From: Glandiceps talaboti | Lineage: Eukaryota; Hemichordata; Enteropneusta; Spengelidae | Direction of reading: 5' to 3' | NCBI RefSeq assembly: GCF_964340395.1 | Contig: NC_135555.1 | Span: 22,427,225-22,491,224 of the forward strand | Length of the DNA stretch: 64,000 nt | Notes under the pieces: generated by a model | Seen by the model: only the letters and a program-made list of their open reading frames with translations | What the model was told of the DNA's origin: nothing | Database searches by the model: none | Position numbers and translations under genes: made by a program | Shown: positions 36,585 through 48,989 of the stretch, piece by piece | How the letters are laid out: the number at the start of each line of letters is the position of its first letter | How positions within the stretch are numbered: position 1 is the first letter of the stretch

Positions 36585-39500
36585 TTGCTACAAAAGTAAG
36601 TATGAATTTCATTTCATTCAATAAAAAAAGTTATGCTGTATTAATACTGTTTTTTTTTCATTCACTTCAGGATGGCGCCACGGAAGCTGGTCCGAAGACC
36701 GGAAAAACAGATGAATGGAAAGCTGATGTGAAGACCCAAGACAGATGACTGGATAAGAAGACCGAACACGTGATTGATGCCAGATGCTACAAAAGTAAGT
36801 ATGAATTTCATTTCATTCAATAAAAAAAGTTACGCTGTATTAATACTGTTTTACTTTTTAATTCACTTCAGGATGGCGCCACGGAAGCTGGTCCGAAGAC
36901 CGGAAAAACAGATGAATGGATAGCTTATGTGAAGACCCAAGACAGATGACTGGATAAGAAGACCGAACACTTGATTGATGCCAGATGCTACAAAAGTAAG
37001 TATGAATTTCATTTCATTCAATAAATAAAGTTATGCTGTATTAATACTGTTTTACTTTTTAATTCACTTCAGGATGGCGCCACGGAAGCTGGTCCGAAGA
37101 CCGGAAAAACAGATGAATGGATAGCTGATGTGAAGACCCAAGACAGATGACTGGATAAGAAGACCGAACACTTGATTGATGCCAGATACTACAAAAGTAA
37201 GTATGAATTTCATTTCATTCAATAAATCAAGTTATGCTGTATTAATACTGTTTTACTTTTTAATTCACTTCAGGATGGCGCCACGGAAGCTGGTCCGAAG
37301 ACCGGAAAAACAGATGAATGGAAAGCTGATGTGAAGACCCAAGACAGATGACTGGATAAGAAGACCGAACACTTGATTGATGCCAGATGCTACAAAAGTA
37401 AGTATGAATTTCATTTTATTCAATTAGTAAAGTTATGCTGTATTAATACTGTTTTATTTTTTAATTCACTTCAGGATGGCGCCACGGAAGCTGGTCCGAA
37501 GACCGGAAAAACAGATGAATGGAAAGCTGATGTGAAGACCCAAGACAGATGACTGGATAAGAAGACCGAACACTTGATTGATGCCAGATGCTACAAAAGT
37601 AAGTATGAATTTCATTTTATTCAATAAAAAAAGTTATGCTGTATTAATACTGTTTTATTTTTTAATTCACTTCAGGATGGCGCCACGGAAGCTGGTCCGA
37701 AGACCGGAAAAACAGATGAATGGAAAGCTGATGTGAAGACCCAAGACAGATGACTGGATAAGAAGACTGAACACTTGATTGATGCCAGATGCTACAAAAG
37801 TAAGTATGAATTTCATTTCATTCAATAAAAAAAGTTATGCTGTATTAGTACTGTTTTATTTTTTAATTCACTTCAGGATGGCGCCACGGAAGCTGGTCCG
37901 AAGACCGGAAAAACAGATGAATGGATAGCTTATGTGAAGACCCAAGACAGATGACTGGATAAGAAGACCGAACACTTGATTGATGCCAGATGCTACAAAA
38001 GTAAGTATGAATTTCATTTCATTCAATAAATAAAGTTATGCTGTATTAATACTGTTTTATGTTTTAATTCACTTTAGGATGGCGCCACGGAAGCTGGTCC
38101 GAAGACCGGAAAAACAGATGAATGGAAAGCTGATGTGAAGACCCAAGACAGATGACTGGATAAGAAGACCGAACACTTGATTGATGCCAGATGCTACAAA
38201 AGTAAGTATGAATTTCATTTCATTCAATTAGTAAAGTTATGCTGTATTAATACTGTTTTATTTTTTAATTCACTTCAGGATGGCGCCACGGAAGCTGGTC
38301 CGAAGACCGGAAAAACAGATGAATGGATAGCTGATGTGAAGGCCCAAGACAGATGACTGGATAAGAAGACCGAACACTTGATTGATGCCAGATGCTACAA
38401 AAGTAAGTATGAATTTCATTTCATTCAATAAATAAAGTTATGCTGTATTAATACTGTTTTATTTTTTAATTCACTTCAGGATGGCGCCACGGAAGCTGGT
38501 CCGAAGACCGGAAAAACAGATGAATGGAAAGCTGATGTGAAGACCCAAGACAGATGACTGGATAAGAAGACCGAACACTTGATTGATGCCAGATGCTACA
38601 AAAGTAAGTATGAATTTCATTCAATAAATAAATAAAGTTATGCTGTATTAATACTGTTTTATTTTTTAATTCACTTCAGGATGGCGCCACGGAAGCTGGT
38701 CCGAAGACCGGAAAAACAGATGAATGGAAAGCTGATGTGAAGACCCAAGACAGATGACTGGATAAGAAGACCGAACACTTGATTGATGCCAGACGCTACA
38801 AAAGTAAGTATGAATTTCATTTCATTCAATTAGTAAAGTTATGCTGTATTAATACTGTTTTATTTTTTAATTCACTTCAGGATGGCGCCACGGAAGCTGG
38901 CCCGAAGACCGGAAAAACAGATGAATGGAAAGCTGATGTGAAGACCCAAGACAGATGACTGGATAAGAAGACCGAACACTTGATTGATGCCAGATGCTAC
39001 AAAAGTAAGTATGAATTTCATTTCATTCAATAAATAAAGTTATGCTGTATTAATACTGTTTTATTTTTTAATTCACTTTAGGATGGCGCCACGGAAGCTG
39101 GTCCGAAGACCGGAAAAACAGATGAATGGAAAGCTGATGTGAAGACCCAAGACAGATGACTGGATAAGAAGACCGAACACTTGATTGATGCCAGACGCTA
39201 CAAAAGTAAGTATGAATTTCATTTCATTCAATTAGTAAAGGTATGCTGTATTAATACTGTTTTATTTTTTAATTCACTTCAGGATGGTGCCACGGAAGCT
39301 GGTCCGAAGACCGGAAAAACAGATGAATGGATAGCTGATGTGAAGACCCAAGACAGATGACTGGATAAGAAGACCGAACACTTGATTGATGCCAGATGTT
39401 ACAAAAGTAAGTATGAACTTCATTTCATTCAATAAATAAAGTTATGCTATATTTTAATACTGTTTTATTTTTTAATTCACTTCAGGATGGCACCACGGAA

Positions 39501-39840
39501 GCTGGTCCGAAGACCGGAAAAACAGATGAATGGATAGCTGATGTGAAGACCCAAGACAGATGACTGGATAAGAAGACCGAACACTTGATTGATGCCAGAT
39601 GCTACAAAAGTAAGTATGAATTTCATTTCATTCAATAAATAAAGTTATGCTGTATTAATACTGTTTTATTTTTTAATTCACTTCAGGATGGCGCCACGGA
39701 AGCTGGTCCGAAGACCGGAAAAACAGATGAATGGATAGCTTATGTGAAGACCCAAGACAGATGACTGGATAAGAAGACCGAACACTTGATTGATGCCAGA
39801 TGCTACAAAAGTAAGTATGAATTTCATTTCATTCAATAAA
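36585..39840 (+). repeat. 16-copy, 201-bp tandem array of exon-plus-intron units
   Basis: Units begin (first exon base after CACTTCAG) at 36671, 36872, 37073, 37274, 37475, 37676, 37877, 38078, 38279, 38480, 38680, 38881, 39082, 39283, 39486 and 39687. Each has a 124-bp purine-rich block ending GCTACAAAA|GTAAGTATG and about 77 bp ending in a pyrimidine-rich TTTTTTAATTCACTTCAG. The acceptor AG, donor GTAAGT and tract are kept in every copy. All three forward frames of the block contain stops (for example ACAGATGACTGG), so a translated tandem protein is excluded. A partial unit end lies at 36581-36594. Confidence 0.9.
36671..36794 (+). ncRNA. Representative repeat exon of the 201-bp array (candidate noncoding exon)
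   Basis: The block contains three GAAGACC(C/G) or AAGAAGACCG motifs, a purine-rich pattern of the kind bound by SR proteins. Its first ATG would give only a 16-19 residue basic peptide beginning MAPRKLVRRPEKQ. Its length, 124 nt, shifts the frame from copy to copy. That it is transcribed and spliced is inferred from the conserved borders only. Confidence 0.4.
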
Positions 39841-39844
39841 TAAA

Positions 39845-40070
39845 GTTGTTCTGTATTAAAAATGCTATAATCCTTTTTGCCGCCACCGCCGTCAACTACC
39901 TCGCGTCGCGTCGCGTCGCAAATTTCACCATCTCCGTCAGCATCCGCGCCGTCAACTACCTCACATCGCGTCGCGTCTCAAATTTCGCTGTCTCCATTTT
40001 CACCGCGCGCGTGTCTCCGCCAGCGTCCGCGCCCAAACATACAAACTATATGTTTGTATGTTTGAGGTTA
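39845..40070. repeat. GC-rich about 60-bp tandem duplication and a palindrome
   Basis: GCCGTCAACTACCTC occurs at about 39888 and 39948 followed by GCGTCGCGTC runs. A palindrome CAAACATACAAAC / GTTTGTATGTTTG lies at 40034-40064 with a TATAT centre. Confidence 0.6.
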
Positions 40071-42380
40071 TAGGGGCCCATGCCCTTATAACTTAACACT
40101 ATTTGCTGTCAAGCATAGTGTGTGTGGAGTTGCCACACCCCCTACCCCACCCCACCCCTCCCCTGGTATATGGCATCTCAAAGAGGCTACATTGAGTTGC
40201 TTGGCAGCAATGACACCCCTAGCTTTGACTAGATAATATAGAAATTATACTGTTAGAATAATGTTAGTATACATTATTCTAACATCGAATTTCTAGGGGA
40301 CCTTATGCCAGAGATATGCCATATCATAACCTGTTTACAGCGCTCACAGCAAATTCCATTTTATCTTCAAGGATGGGAATTTAGCTAAAATGTAATGTAA
40401 GTTCCATAAACAGTCTATACATAAATTAACCAACTGAAAGTACTGTTGTCTGGCTGTTGTGGATGTCAATCAAGGCAATGGCTATTATATCTACAGCATA
40501 TTAAGTGTACATCAGCTACACCTGACGGCTAAGAGTGGTAAGTGCCATCTATAAGTTACTCACTTTATGTTATTCATCTACATTTGATATGCAATGATGA
40601 TGAATGTAAAATAACTTTTAATTTATACATGCTAACATAAGTGACACATAAGGCAAGTAACGCATGTGTGAATATAAATGATGCACACATAAGACAAATG
40701 ATGAAAATATGAAAATGAATTACACACGCATAAAGTAAATGGTTCATCATAAAAATAAATGACACATTTAAGGTAACTGATGCATGTGTGGAAATAAATT
40801 ACACATATAAGACAAATGACATGCCATGTAAAAAGTGATATACAAAGCAAGTGATATACGTATGAAAGAAAATATAACGCTTAAACACACAACTACGACT
40901 GCTTGCTGGAGAGTTTGATGTGCCCTCTACGACAGTTTTCCAAGTAATACTGCATTATATAGTAGGAGGGTCGGACGTACAAACATTGAGTACTTTAGAT
41001 GTCTGACTAAATGTTACAATACGAATACTGTGTAGGCATTTTGTCAACCGTTACCAAATTTGAAAGAAAATGTCATGGTAGGTAGGATGGAAGTGGTTGA
41101 GGGTTCATCGAGGGTTACAGACTTAGGCAGTATTTTGACAGAATCAGGTGAAATGAGTTAGGTTTCAATTGAGTCTAGTACTACCCCAGTGTCAGTAGCC
41201 GGCCCTCACTGGCTAGACTACTGCCACATTAGCTAGCCATTCCTCGCTGAAACATCTCGTGCCACTACTAAAATACCTCGAGCCACGATATATCTCATTT
41301 TCCAACTAATAAATCACACAAAACTCTTCAAGCGCATAACCACTCAAAAGAGTTTTGAGCGGTGGTGTCGTTACACATGTTGACCAGTATTATTGAGCAT
41401 ATGCATGACACCTGTTCACCCTGCATGCCTGTCCAAATGGCTGATGATGGAGACTTTTTGAGTGGTTGTGTGTTGCATGAGAAATGAATAATTGGTGTGC
41501 ATTTGTTATTTTAAGGGAGAATGGAAGAGGTTGAGGAACTCTGCGTAATTTATTTGTTGGGAAATGCGTCACAAGAAATAGCGCGGGTGGTGGCACTAGC
41601 TGTTCCACATGATTGCCTTTGAAGACTCGTACAGAAAATCAACTCTCTAATGCTCCCACTACCAATTACACAACCATCAGATGTGCTGACTTTTAATAAA
41701 ATGCCATGAACATAATTCAACCCTATGTGTAAAGAATAGTTTCTGATACATGATAGTGCTACTGTCTTGTGAAAACACCATATTGCTAATTACATGATTA
41801 CTATCTTCTACAGTTTGGAAAGCATATCTTCCTGTTATAGTGGCTTTAAAAGTCAAAAAGGTCAGAGCTTCTTGGGAGAGAACCTTACCCCCCTCATCCC
41901 ATGATATGCGTACATATCCCAATCTCAAGCTTTTTTCCCTAGTTTATAATGCCAAGATGCCATTAAGGTTTTCATTTGCTCATTACATGATGTGCTGTGT
42001 GATAAAGTATTACGATAGACTCTCTCACAGTCCTCGTAGCTTCACATAAATATCTAAAACTTGGGTTGTTTTGTATGTACGATATCTACTGTATATAATA
42101 GTACTTGAATATGTCTGTACTGTGTGCCCTCGTCATATAGGGCTGACCTTTTGTTAATGTGTTCACACGAACCCCTAGCCCCTCTCAGTTTGAGTATAAA
42201 AGCCCACATGGGTGTAGAGGATGCATCTATTACACTATTTAATTTAATAGAACGTAAGAATGCGTACATATGGATTCTTTTCATAGACTTCTTTTGGTAC
42301 ATTCAATACTATAAAGCCATACAATCTATTAAAGTATTTGATTGAGTTAAATGTTAATAATAACTTAGTTCTTTGGATCG
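40071..42380. other. Gene-poor stretch
   Basis: A short inverted repeat GTTAGAATAATG / CATTATTCTAAC lies at about 40254-40285. A loosely repeated motif TAAGACAAATGA occurs between 40620 and 40860. No gene is recognised. Confidence 0.4.
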
Positions 42381-42383
42381 GTG

Positions 42384-43060
42384 ACTCTCGTAAGGATAGA
42401 CCTCAGCGAGTTTGCGTTAATGGTTAAATGTCTGATGAAATTGTACTGAACGTTGGAGTCAGACAGCTTGTTAGAAATGAATGTTACAAATACAAAAGAA
42501 TTAGTTGTAGCTGGATGATGTCCAATATGTTGGTACTCCATGACAATTCTCCTCGCGCCTAAAATCAGTTGTATCAGAGCTAACTAGCCTTAAGATTGGT
42601 GAGATTGATATCATTCCATCTTCTTCAGTTCGGAATCTAGTTGTGATTCTAAATAGCGATGGCGCCATGTCTAATCAAATTGGTCAGATATGTAGAAATG
42701 GTTATCATGTTGCACATAATTGGAAAGATTTGTTGACTTTTGGACAAAGCAACCACTGAAAAATTAATCTACGCATTTGTAACATCCTGCCTCGATTACT
42801 GTAATACTCTCTTGTACGGAATAACTAAAGTTCAAATTAACCGTCTACAGACTCTTCAAAATGTAGCTGCACGTCTTGTCAACTGCCCATGCAAGTTTGA
42901 TTACATCACTCCAGTACTTGTCAACTTGCACTGACTTCCAGTTTAAGTAAGGATCAAATTCAAAATTCTGGTAACCACTTTTAAAATAATAGATCATGCT
43001 CAATTTCTGTATCTGATCGAACTAATTCGATTGTATGTTCCTACTACAGATCTTAGATTA
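42384..43060 (+). pseudogene. LINE reverse-transcriptase relic (CR1/L2/Jockey-like)
   Basis: Pieces in shifted frames follow the usual order of a non-LTR reverse transcriptase C-terminal half: RPQRVCVNG and a GVRQ corresponding to GVPQG, then KIGEIDIIPSSSVRNLVVIL, then LDYCNTLLYGI, RLQTLQNVAARLV and DYITPVLVNLH. Frameshifts and stops separate them. No YADD box or endonuclease is legible. Confidence 0.75.
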
Positions 43061-43850
43061 ACCTTAGATTGATTTTCAGATTAATAATGATGACAGCACA
43101 TAATGTACATTCTAACCACTCAGTTACTTTTCACGTTGTCGCTGTCTTTCTTGTTCAGGAAAAAACAGTTTCAAAGTCAAAGTAAATGGCCGAAGTGTGT
43201 GGACATTGTGCTTGGGGTATCCCGAAAAGCGTCGAGTATCTTCAAACAGAACTCTTGGAAAACGTTGTGGTCCGCTGTCAGAAGCAAATTTCGACCCCAC
43301 CCCCCTCAAGACGAAGCAGACGGAAACAAAAATGATAGTAGGGCTATTGATTGCGATATTGTTGGTGGTATGATACCTTCAGGTGATCGTGTAAAAGAAT
43401 CTCATGACTGTAAAAACAAAGTTTGTTGTCAAAGAACTTCACACATATTTCTTTAACACTTTTATGTGAAATTATTCGTTTTCATCAAATGTTGCATAAT
43501 ACTAACCCGAGTTCCATGATGGTTACAATATTCCAATGAACTAAATGTTCAGAAAGTCATCTTTGTCTTAGAATGTCGACATCATAATTTTTTCTCCTTC
43601 AGTTTACAGATATACCCTTGTCCCTTACGACAGTTGGGAAATGGTTGATGTAATTTACAGTGGTAGTTTATATCTGTACATAAAGTTAAATATGACGTGA
43701 AAATTACGTCGATGAAACGCATCAAACTTGGTCATGAATTGAAACTTGGTGATATTCATAATGAATTGACCTGTGGATTCTTAAATCGGGTCGACAAAAA
43801 GGTCACTGAACCAAAAACAAGCTGACCCCCCTATCACTTAATTCTAAAAC
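43061..43850 (+). other. Coding-like fragments upstream of the kinase remnant
   Basis: A 49-codon frame at 43186-43335 begins MAEVCGHCAWGIPKSVEYL. Another at about 43690-43825 reads SMKRIKLGHELKLGDIHNEL and ends TEPKTS at a TGA. Both look like protein but match no family I recognise. They could be 5' exons of the broken kinase gene or unrelated. Confidence 0.3.
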
Positions 43851-45335
43851 ATGATGATCCCCCATATATAATATTTTATCATGACTCGGTGTGGTTTGCT
43901 TGACTGTCTTGCAAATACTTTATAAGATCCCAGGATAGCATTATCATAATTATAATTATTGACTACACAGGGTAAATATATTCCAAAAGGAGTTTAGTAG
44001 CACCTTTGCAGTGAAAGGTAGGGGGAAAGCTTGAGAGGGGAATATGTACATCTCTTATGGGGGAAGGGTCCTAGGGGGTCTTCCCCTTGAAGCCCAGGAG
44101 GTTTTTAGAATAGGGTGAAAGTATTTAGGGAAAGTTTAATACCATTATGACTGTAAAAAGGTTGTTGGTGCATCTGATTGTTGATTGAATGCATGAATGA
44201 CCTCTGGGGTGGGGTTTTCCCCCTGGCATATCTGGAGTTTTTTGCTTCTATTTAGGCAATATTTAGATTATTCATAGCCTGTGAGGTAATATTTCCAAGC
44301 TTCGAAAAGCTAATGTAAATGTAAGTTTCACATAAAAATGGGCCCATGACATTGTTATAGGGCACCAATATTGCATGCATAGTAAAGTCATCGGTATGTT
44401 AGAGAACTTTAGGTGGTCATACCTCGTGTATAATAGAAACTGGAATCTGATGAGATGTGGTGATTTGTGGTGTCAATAACATGTAGTTTCCAAAATAGAA
44501 AGTGTATTAATCTCTTCTGACAAGTTCAGAACAATTTAGATTATTAAACTTCTTTTATAAACTGTCTATGAAAATTACCATTACGAAACCTTCAAGTTCA
44601 CTTTTGCCCCAAGTTACAATACAAGTGAAGCATTGATTGTGGAACAGCCAAGCATTTACATGACATGTTCTGTAACTAGTGTGGTAGCTAGGTAATACAT
44701 GTATATGTATAGGTATATATTGTTTGAACTAATAAGTAATACTATTAAAGAATTCATGTAAGAAACAGGGACAAGTTGAACAAATATTTACATGTACCAC
44801 ATTTCAGATAAGGCTATATGCCATTGTAGAAAAGGATTTTTTTCTTCCATCACATTCCAAAACACAATGACCCCCCCCCCCCATCCACAATTTCCAAAAC
44901 AGCATGACCCCCTACTGCTAATTTCAAAAACAGGGTGACCCCCTACAAATCCACCCCACCCCCCAGGCCAAAGAAACTGACTGGTCCCCTTATAGCAACA
45001 CAACCGCCGTTTATACTTCCTCAACTCCATTGCAGCGTATGCATGCAAACACATATGAATCAAACGATTCGAATTGCGAACTCTATCCTACAGGTCCCCA
45101 TTTATACAACTGGGTTGACTCAGGCACAATCTAGAACTTACCCAAGGAGTTTAGCCATTCAGAAACAAACAGCAGCGATGAGGCTCAAACCTGTAACTTG
45201 TAGATTCAAAACCACTCGGCGACCCACATGACATTTTCCTGTCTTCAACTGGAAATGTGTCACGAATATCGTATCTACATGTGCGCCTAAATTTGATTAA
45301 ATTTTGTACAATAACGGTTCATCATTATTCTCTCT
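43851..45335. other. Stretch with no recognisable gene
   Basis: Contains a poly-C tract at about 44869-44882 and scattered ACCCCC motifs. No coding frame with a known motif is seen. Confidence 0.4.
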
Positions 45336-45339
45336 TTAG

Positions 45340-46565
45340 GGATATCACTTGTGACGAAAGTGACAAGTTTACTCATTTGTACGGAGTAGCCACCAACATA
45401 TTTACAGTATCCATATTTATGACATACATTTCTGGTGAGAAAACATTAGGTGATATAATCTATGACGAAAACTTACAATTGAGTTGGTGACCTGTGACCT
45501 TATGACATCATCAACATTTCATGAATATTGAATTTCATTTTCAAGATATGTGAAATGACAAATATGTATTTCGTTTCTTTTTTTGGACAAACAGGTTGAC
45601 TACACTGTCAGAGTTCGGTTGGCCATACCAATTTTGAAGTCCCTTCCCAGAGAAGCCAGGTCTTTTCAAACAGTAAGTTGAGTTATACAGAGCAGTCTGC
45701 ACATTGTGTTCGCGTCTTCTTCACATAATTGTGTTCAACCTCTTTCAAATTCACATCTCATCAAAGAGGGTGTTGTCACCAACAGTATCTTGTCTCTTGG
45801 CCTGAGCACAAAACAAAATTAAATGTTCACCTGACTATCCTATTTTTTGAACTCATGTTTATCGGAAACGAACTTGTGTGTTGTTTTTGCCCAATTCAGC
45901 AAACAATTAATTCGGGTTTTGTTTGTAAATTATTGGTAAAATTGAGACATTTGGTTTATAAAATATCCGAAAGCGACCTTTCTATTTAAAAATGACGCCT
46001 AAATCATGATTAGCAATTGCGTATCTGTAAGTTGAGAACTACTGTATATATCAAATATTAACAGAAAAAAAGTGGGAAATACAGAAGAAAGACACGGTAC
46101 CGTTTGAAGATTTGGTTGAACAACATTTGTGTATTCACGATTTACAGGTTGATGGTGTCAAATTGACGCTATGTGATTTTGGATTTTCTGGTTGCATTGG
46201 ATAAACCGATAATATTGGTAATGGAACAATGCAATACGTGGCGCCTGAAGCAGTCCTGATAATGTGTGAAACTTTACAGCCATCGCTTGACATATGGTCG
46301 ATAGCAGCAACTATTATAGAAATGTTTATAGTAGACCTGCCATGGCCACAAATTAAAGATGGCGATGATATTGAAGTCATATTTGACCATTTTACTCAAG
46401 AAATATTCTAATGTACACCTCACTGGATTCAACCAAATTGATGGTTATACCTTGGTCGAGATACTAGAGTCATGTTTATATACCCCTAACATGAGAGCAG
46501 GTCTGGGAGAATTAATTCAGAAGTTTGAAAAGTTAATTGTCGAGTATGAGGATGAACAAGATTAA
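45340..46565 (+). pseudogene. Protein kinase gene remnant
   Basis: Three exon-like pieces. First, 45340-45486, after TCTCTTTAG: THLYGVATNIFTVSIFMTYI is a kinase N-lobe hinge pattern. Second, 45595-45672, between ACAAACAG and CAAACA|GTAAGT: DYTVRVRLAIPILKSL is an alpha-E-like helix. Third, from 46148 after GATTTACAG: CDFGFSG (DFG), GTMQYVAPEA (APE) and LDIWSIAATIIEMF (helix F). The catalytic HRDLK segment is missing. A stop follows SGCIG, and a frameshift occurs at about 46400, after which the C-lobe continues to TAA at 46563-46565. The first two pieces do not join in phase. Ser/Thr or dual-specificity type; family not assignable. Confidence 0.72.
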
Positions 46566-46611
46566 CAGAATTATTTGTGTTTAAATTTTGAGACTTTATT
46601 GTAGTTAAAGT

Positions 46612-46617
46612 AATAAA
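46612..46617 (+). promoter_or_regulatory. Poly(A) signal of the kinase remnant
   Basis: AATAAA 47 nt after the terminal stop codon of the kinase remnant. Its survival suggests that the last exon was native and not retroposed. Confidence 0.5.
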
Positions 46618-46719
46618 GATTAATTTGTAACGTTTTTATTGTAATTTTGATGGACTGTGTATCAATTCTTGTCATGTCAAGAAACTGGTTTAATACCATT
46701 GATGATGTTTCATAAAATC

Positions 46720-46772
46720 ACCATCTGTGTGTGTGTGTGTCTGTGTGTGTGTGTGGATGGATGGATGGATGA
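46720..46772. repeat. (GT)n and (GGAT)n microsatellites
   Basis: A GT-dinucleotide run with one interruption, followed by GGAT repeats. Confidence 0.9.
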
Positions 46773-47189
46773 CTGCAAGATGGATGCATGGATAAACGCA
46801 TGCATGCATTGATTACGGACTAGCAGTTTTCCATAAGGACCAGCAGCATTATGCTACCTGTCGGTCTTTATGACCAGTAGTCGTTTTCCTTTAATTTCAC
46901 ACACTGACTGGAAATGGAGCTTGATATGTAGACTTAGATAGAAGGATAGCTGACTTAGGGATTCTCTTTTAACCTGAGATAGAATTTGACTACCTAGGCA
47001 CATCATCTTGGGTTGATGCCACAACTTCTGCTTCATATATGATTCACGCATTAATCTTGGTGCCAGTGAGAATAAGTCAACGTTCTTGTTCTATTTTGAC
47101 TCTCGAGTAAGATATAAAATGCTATGACAGGTACTTAGAATTGAGTAGTAGAGGGGAAGTCAAATTGTGATTATAAATAGTAGTAGTAA

Positions 47190-47835
47190 TAATAATAATA
47201 CTTTTTTATTCACCAATATAATAAAAATTACTTAAAATTAAACTAGATACATATACAGAATACATGGCAGAGTGGATCAAGAAATAGCAAAGCTAGTCAA
47301 ACTTGTATCCCCTTAGTGACTAACAAGCATACTCTTACTTTTAGGTGTATATATACAACATTACAGATTGCTATAAGAACTATCACAAATAAGAAACATT
47401 TAAAAAAAGACAAAGCACAACAAACAACAATGGAACAGTAAAATTGATACACATACAATTTCCACTATCAATTTACGAAAAGTTGTACATGACATTACAG
47501 TTATACATATTCTGAGAATACATGTAACAGCTTTTTAACTGTCTTTTTTAAAAATTTATGCATGAACCAATAGACTGAATCTCAACAGGCAGATTATTCC
47601 AGGCTTTGACGCCAGAGTATGAAATGGAAGATTGACCAAATGTTGTATGATTATATTCTAGAAAAAGTTTACGACTATGTCTTTGTCTTGTATCATAGGG
47701 ATGATCTATAAGAGTAAAGTAATCTGTAATAGAGTGTGCAGACTTGTGATACATCAGATTATGTATAAAAGAGCTAACTTTAAATCTGTAAAGTTTGAAA
47801 ATATTAAGGATTAGTGGAATAGGTATTTTCAACAT
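47190..47835 (-). pseudogene. 5'-truncated LINE, reverse-transcriptase C-terminus
   Basis: On the minus strand the frame 47835-47548 reads HPYDTRQRHSRKLFLEY and SISYSGVKAWNNLPVEIQS, a pattern typical of the C-terminal end of CR1/L2-like LINE polymerases (YNTRQ...GxxxWNxLP). A 3' UTR and an (ATT)n/(ACT)n tail run to about 47185. It is a dead 5'-truncated copy. Confidence 0.75.
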
Positions 47836-48349
47836 TTGCTATGGTGGCGCTCTACTTCCTGTCTGTGTGTATCTTGGGGGTATACATGGTATAGGTTACT
47901 TGTTGCTTTCCTCAATGTCTGAACAATATGAAAAATATCCCTGATTTACACTTCTATAGTCGATTTTCCGGTTCCAAGATGCATTGCACGAGAGGACGTC
48001 GCTTATGTTGTTAGATTTAGTCTTTATTACATTTGAAATAACATTTTCATCAGGAAATGATGGTAAGACATGTTGACCTCTTTAATTATGGGTGATTTTA
48101 CAGAACAAAGACTGAATGCCATCGATGACAGAGTTGGATTTTACTGGAAAACCCAGGGTATGGTCAGGTGACAATCATCCCCCTCATTAGCGCGTGCAAA
48201 CCCCACCTGTGCATACAGAATACATGGCATTGTATAGAGAGACGCGCAATGAATCTTGGAACTGGTAACAGGTCCATTGGATGATAACCCCAATTTGAGT
48301 GAGGGCGCTGTATTTTCAATTTCCTGTTTGCAGTCTGGAATGGCCTATT
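47834..48349 (+). mobile_element. Short DNA element, THAP-like fragment family, copy 1, split by a nested element
   Basis: The left half, 47834-47959, and the right half, 48270-48349, match the ends of 49645-49913. The segment between them is unrelated and has its own inverted ends. The left terminus abuts the LINE relic at 47190-47835. Confidence 0.6.
47964..48266. mobile_element. MITE nested inside copy 1
   Basis: Inverted ends CCGGTTCCAAGATGCATTGC (47968-47987) and the reverse of CCAGTTCCAAGATTCATTGC (48246-48265) match at 18 of 20 positions. They bound about 300 bp that are absent from the other copies of the host element. Confidence 0.6.
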
Positions 48350-48565
48350 GAGATTGCATGTACCACTGATGTTAGTGAGTAGTGTGCAAAAAATCAAAGA
48401 AGTTAAAAGTACTTCTGAGAATGTCGAACCACAGCATACAAAAAATAAAACAAAAAAAGAAAACCGACATTTGTTATACAAATGAGTTTATTGAATATTT
48501 CAGTGACAAGAAACAGACAAATTTTGAAATATACACAGTATTATATCATTCAACCTTTTCATAAA

Positions 48566-48571
48566 TTTATT
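48566..48571 (-). promoter_or_regulatory. Candidate poly(A) signal for the EF-hand-like gene
   Basis: AATAAA on the minus strand, about 420 nt after the stop codon; another lies at 48487-48492. The intervening sequence is AT-rich and non-coding, as expected for a 3' UTR. The cleavage site cannot be placed. Confidence 0.4.
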
Positions 48572-48989
48572 ACATTGTCTTTAATATATGTCTAAAAAAC
48601 AGCTAAACCACCAAAAACACACAATATTTTCTTCCATAGTGTCAGTTTCATGGTATGATATATTTCGGATGAATGAGTCAGCTGATAGGATATATAGCAT
48701 GTGTTGTCTATTAATAACACATAGAGTAGTAGCACATTAAAATACAAACATTTGTTCTGGTTTAAAGCCACTGAAATTATGAAACAAACAAAATAAAAAG
48801 TCCTGTTCAATTTTTTCTTCTTATATATACATACAGTCTTCAAAAAATATCCTGCACAATGGTCTTTGCATATCAATTTATGGACGATTTGATAATTTGT
48901 AAATGTGTGATTATATGGATGGACTTTTCGACAACCTGGTAATACACATTTTTTGTGATAATTCAGAAAGTACTTTTTTCTTTTCTGGT

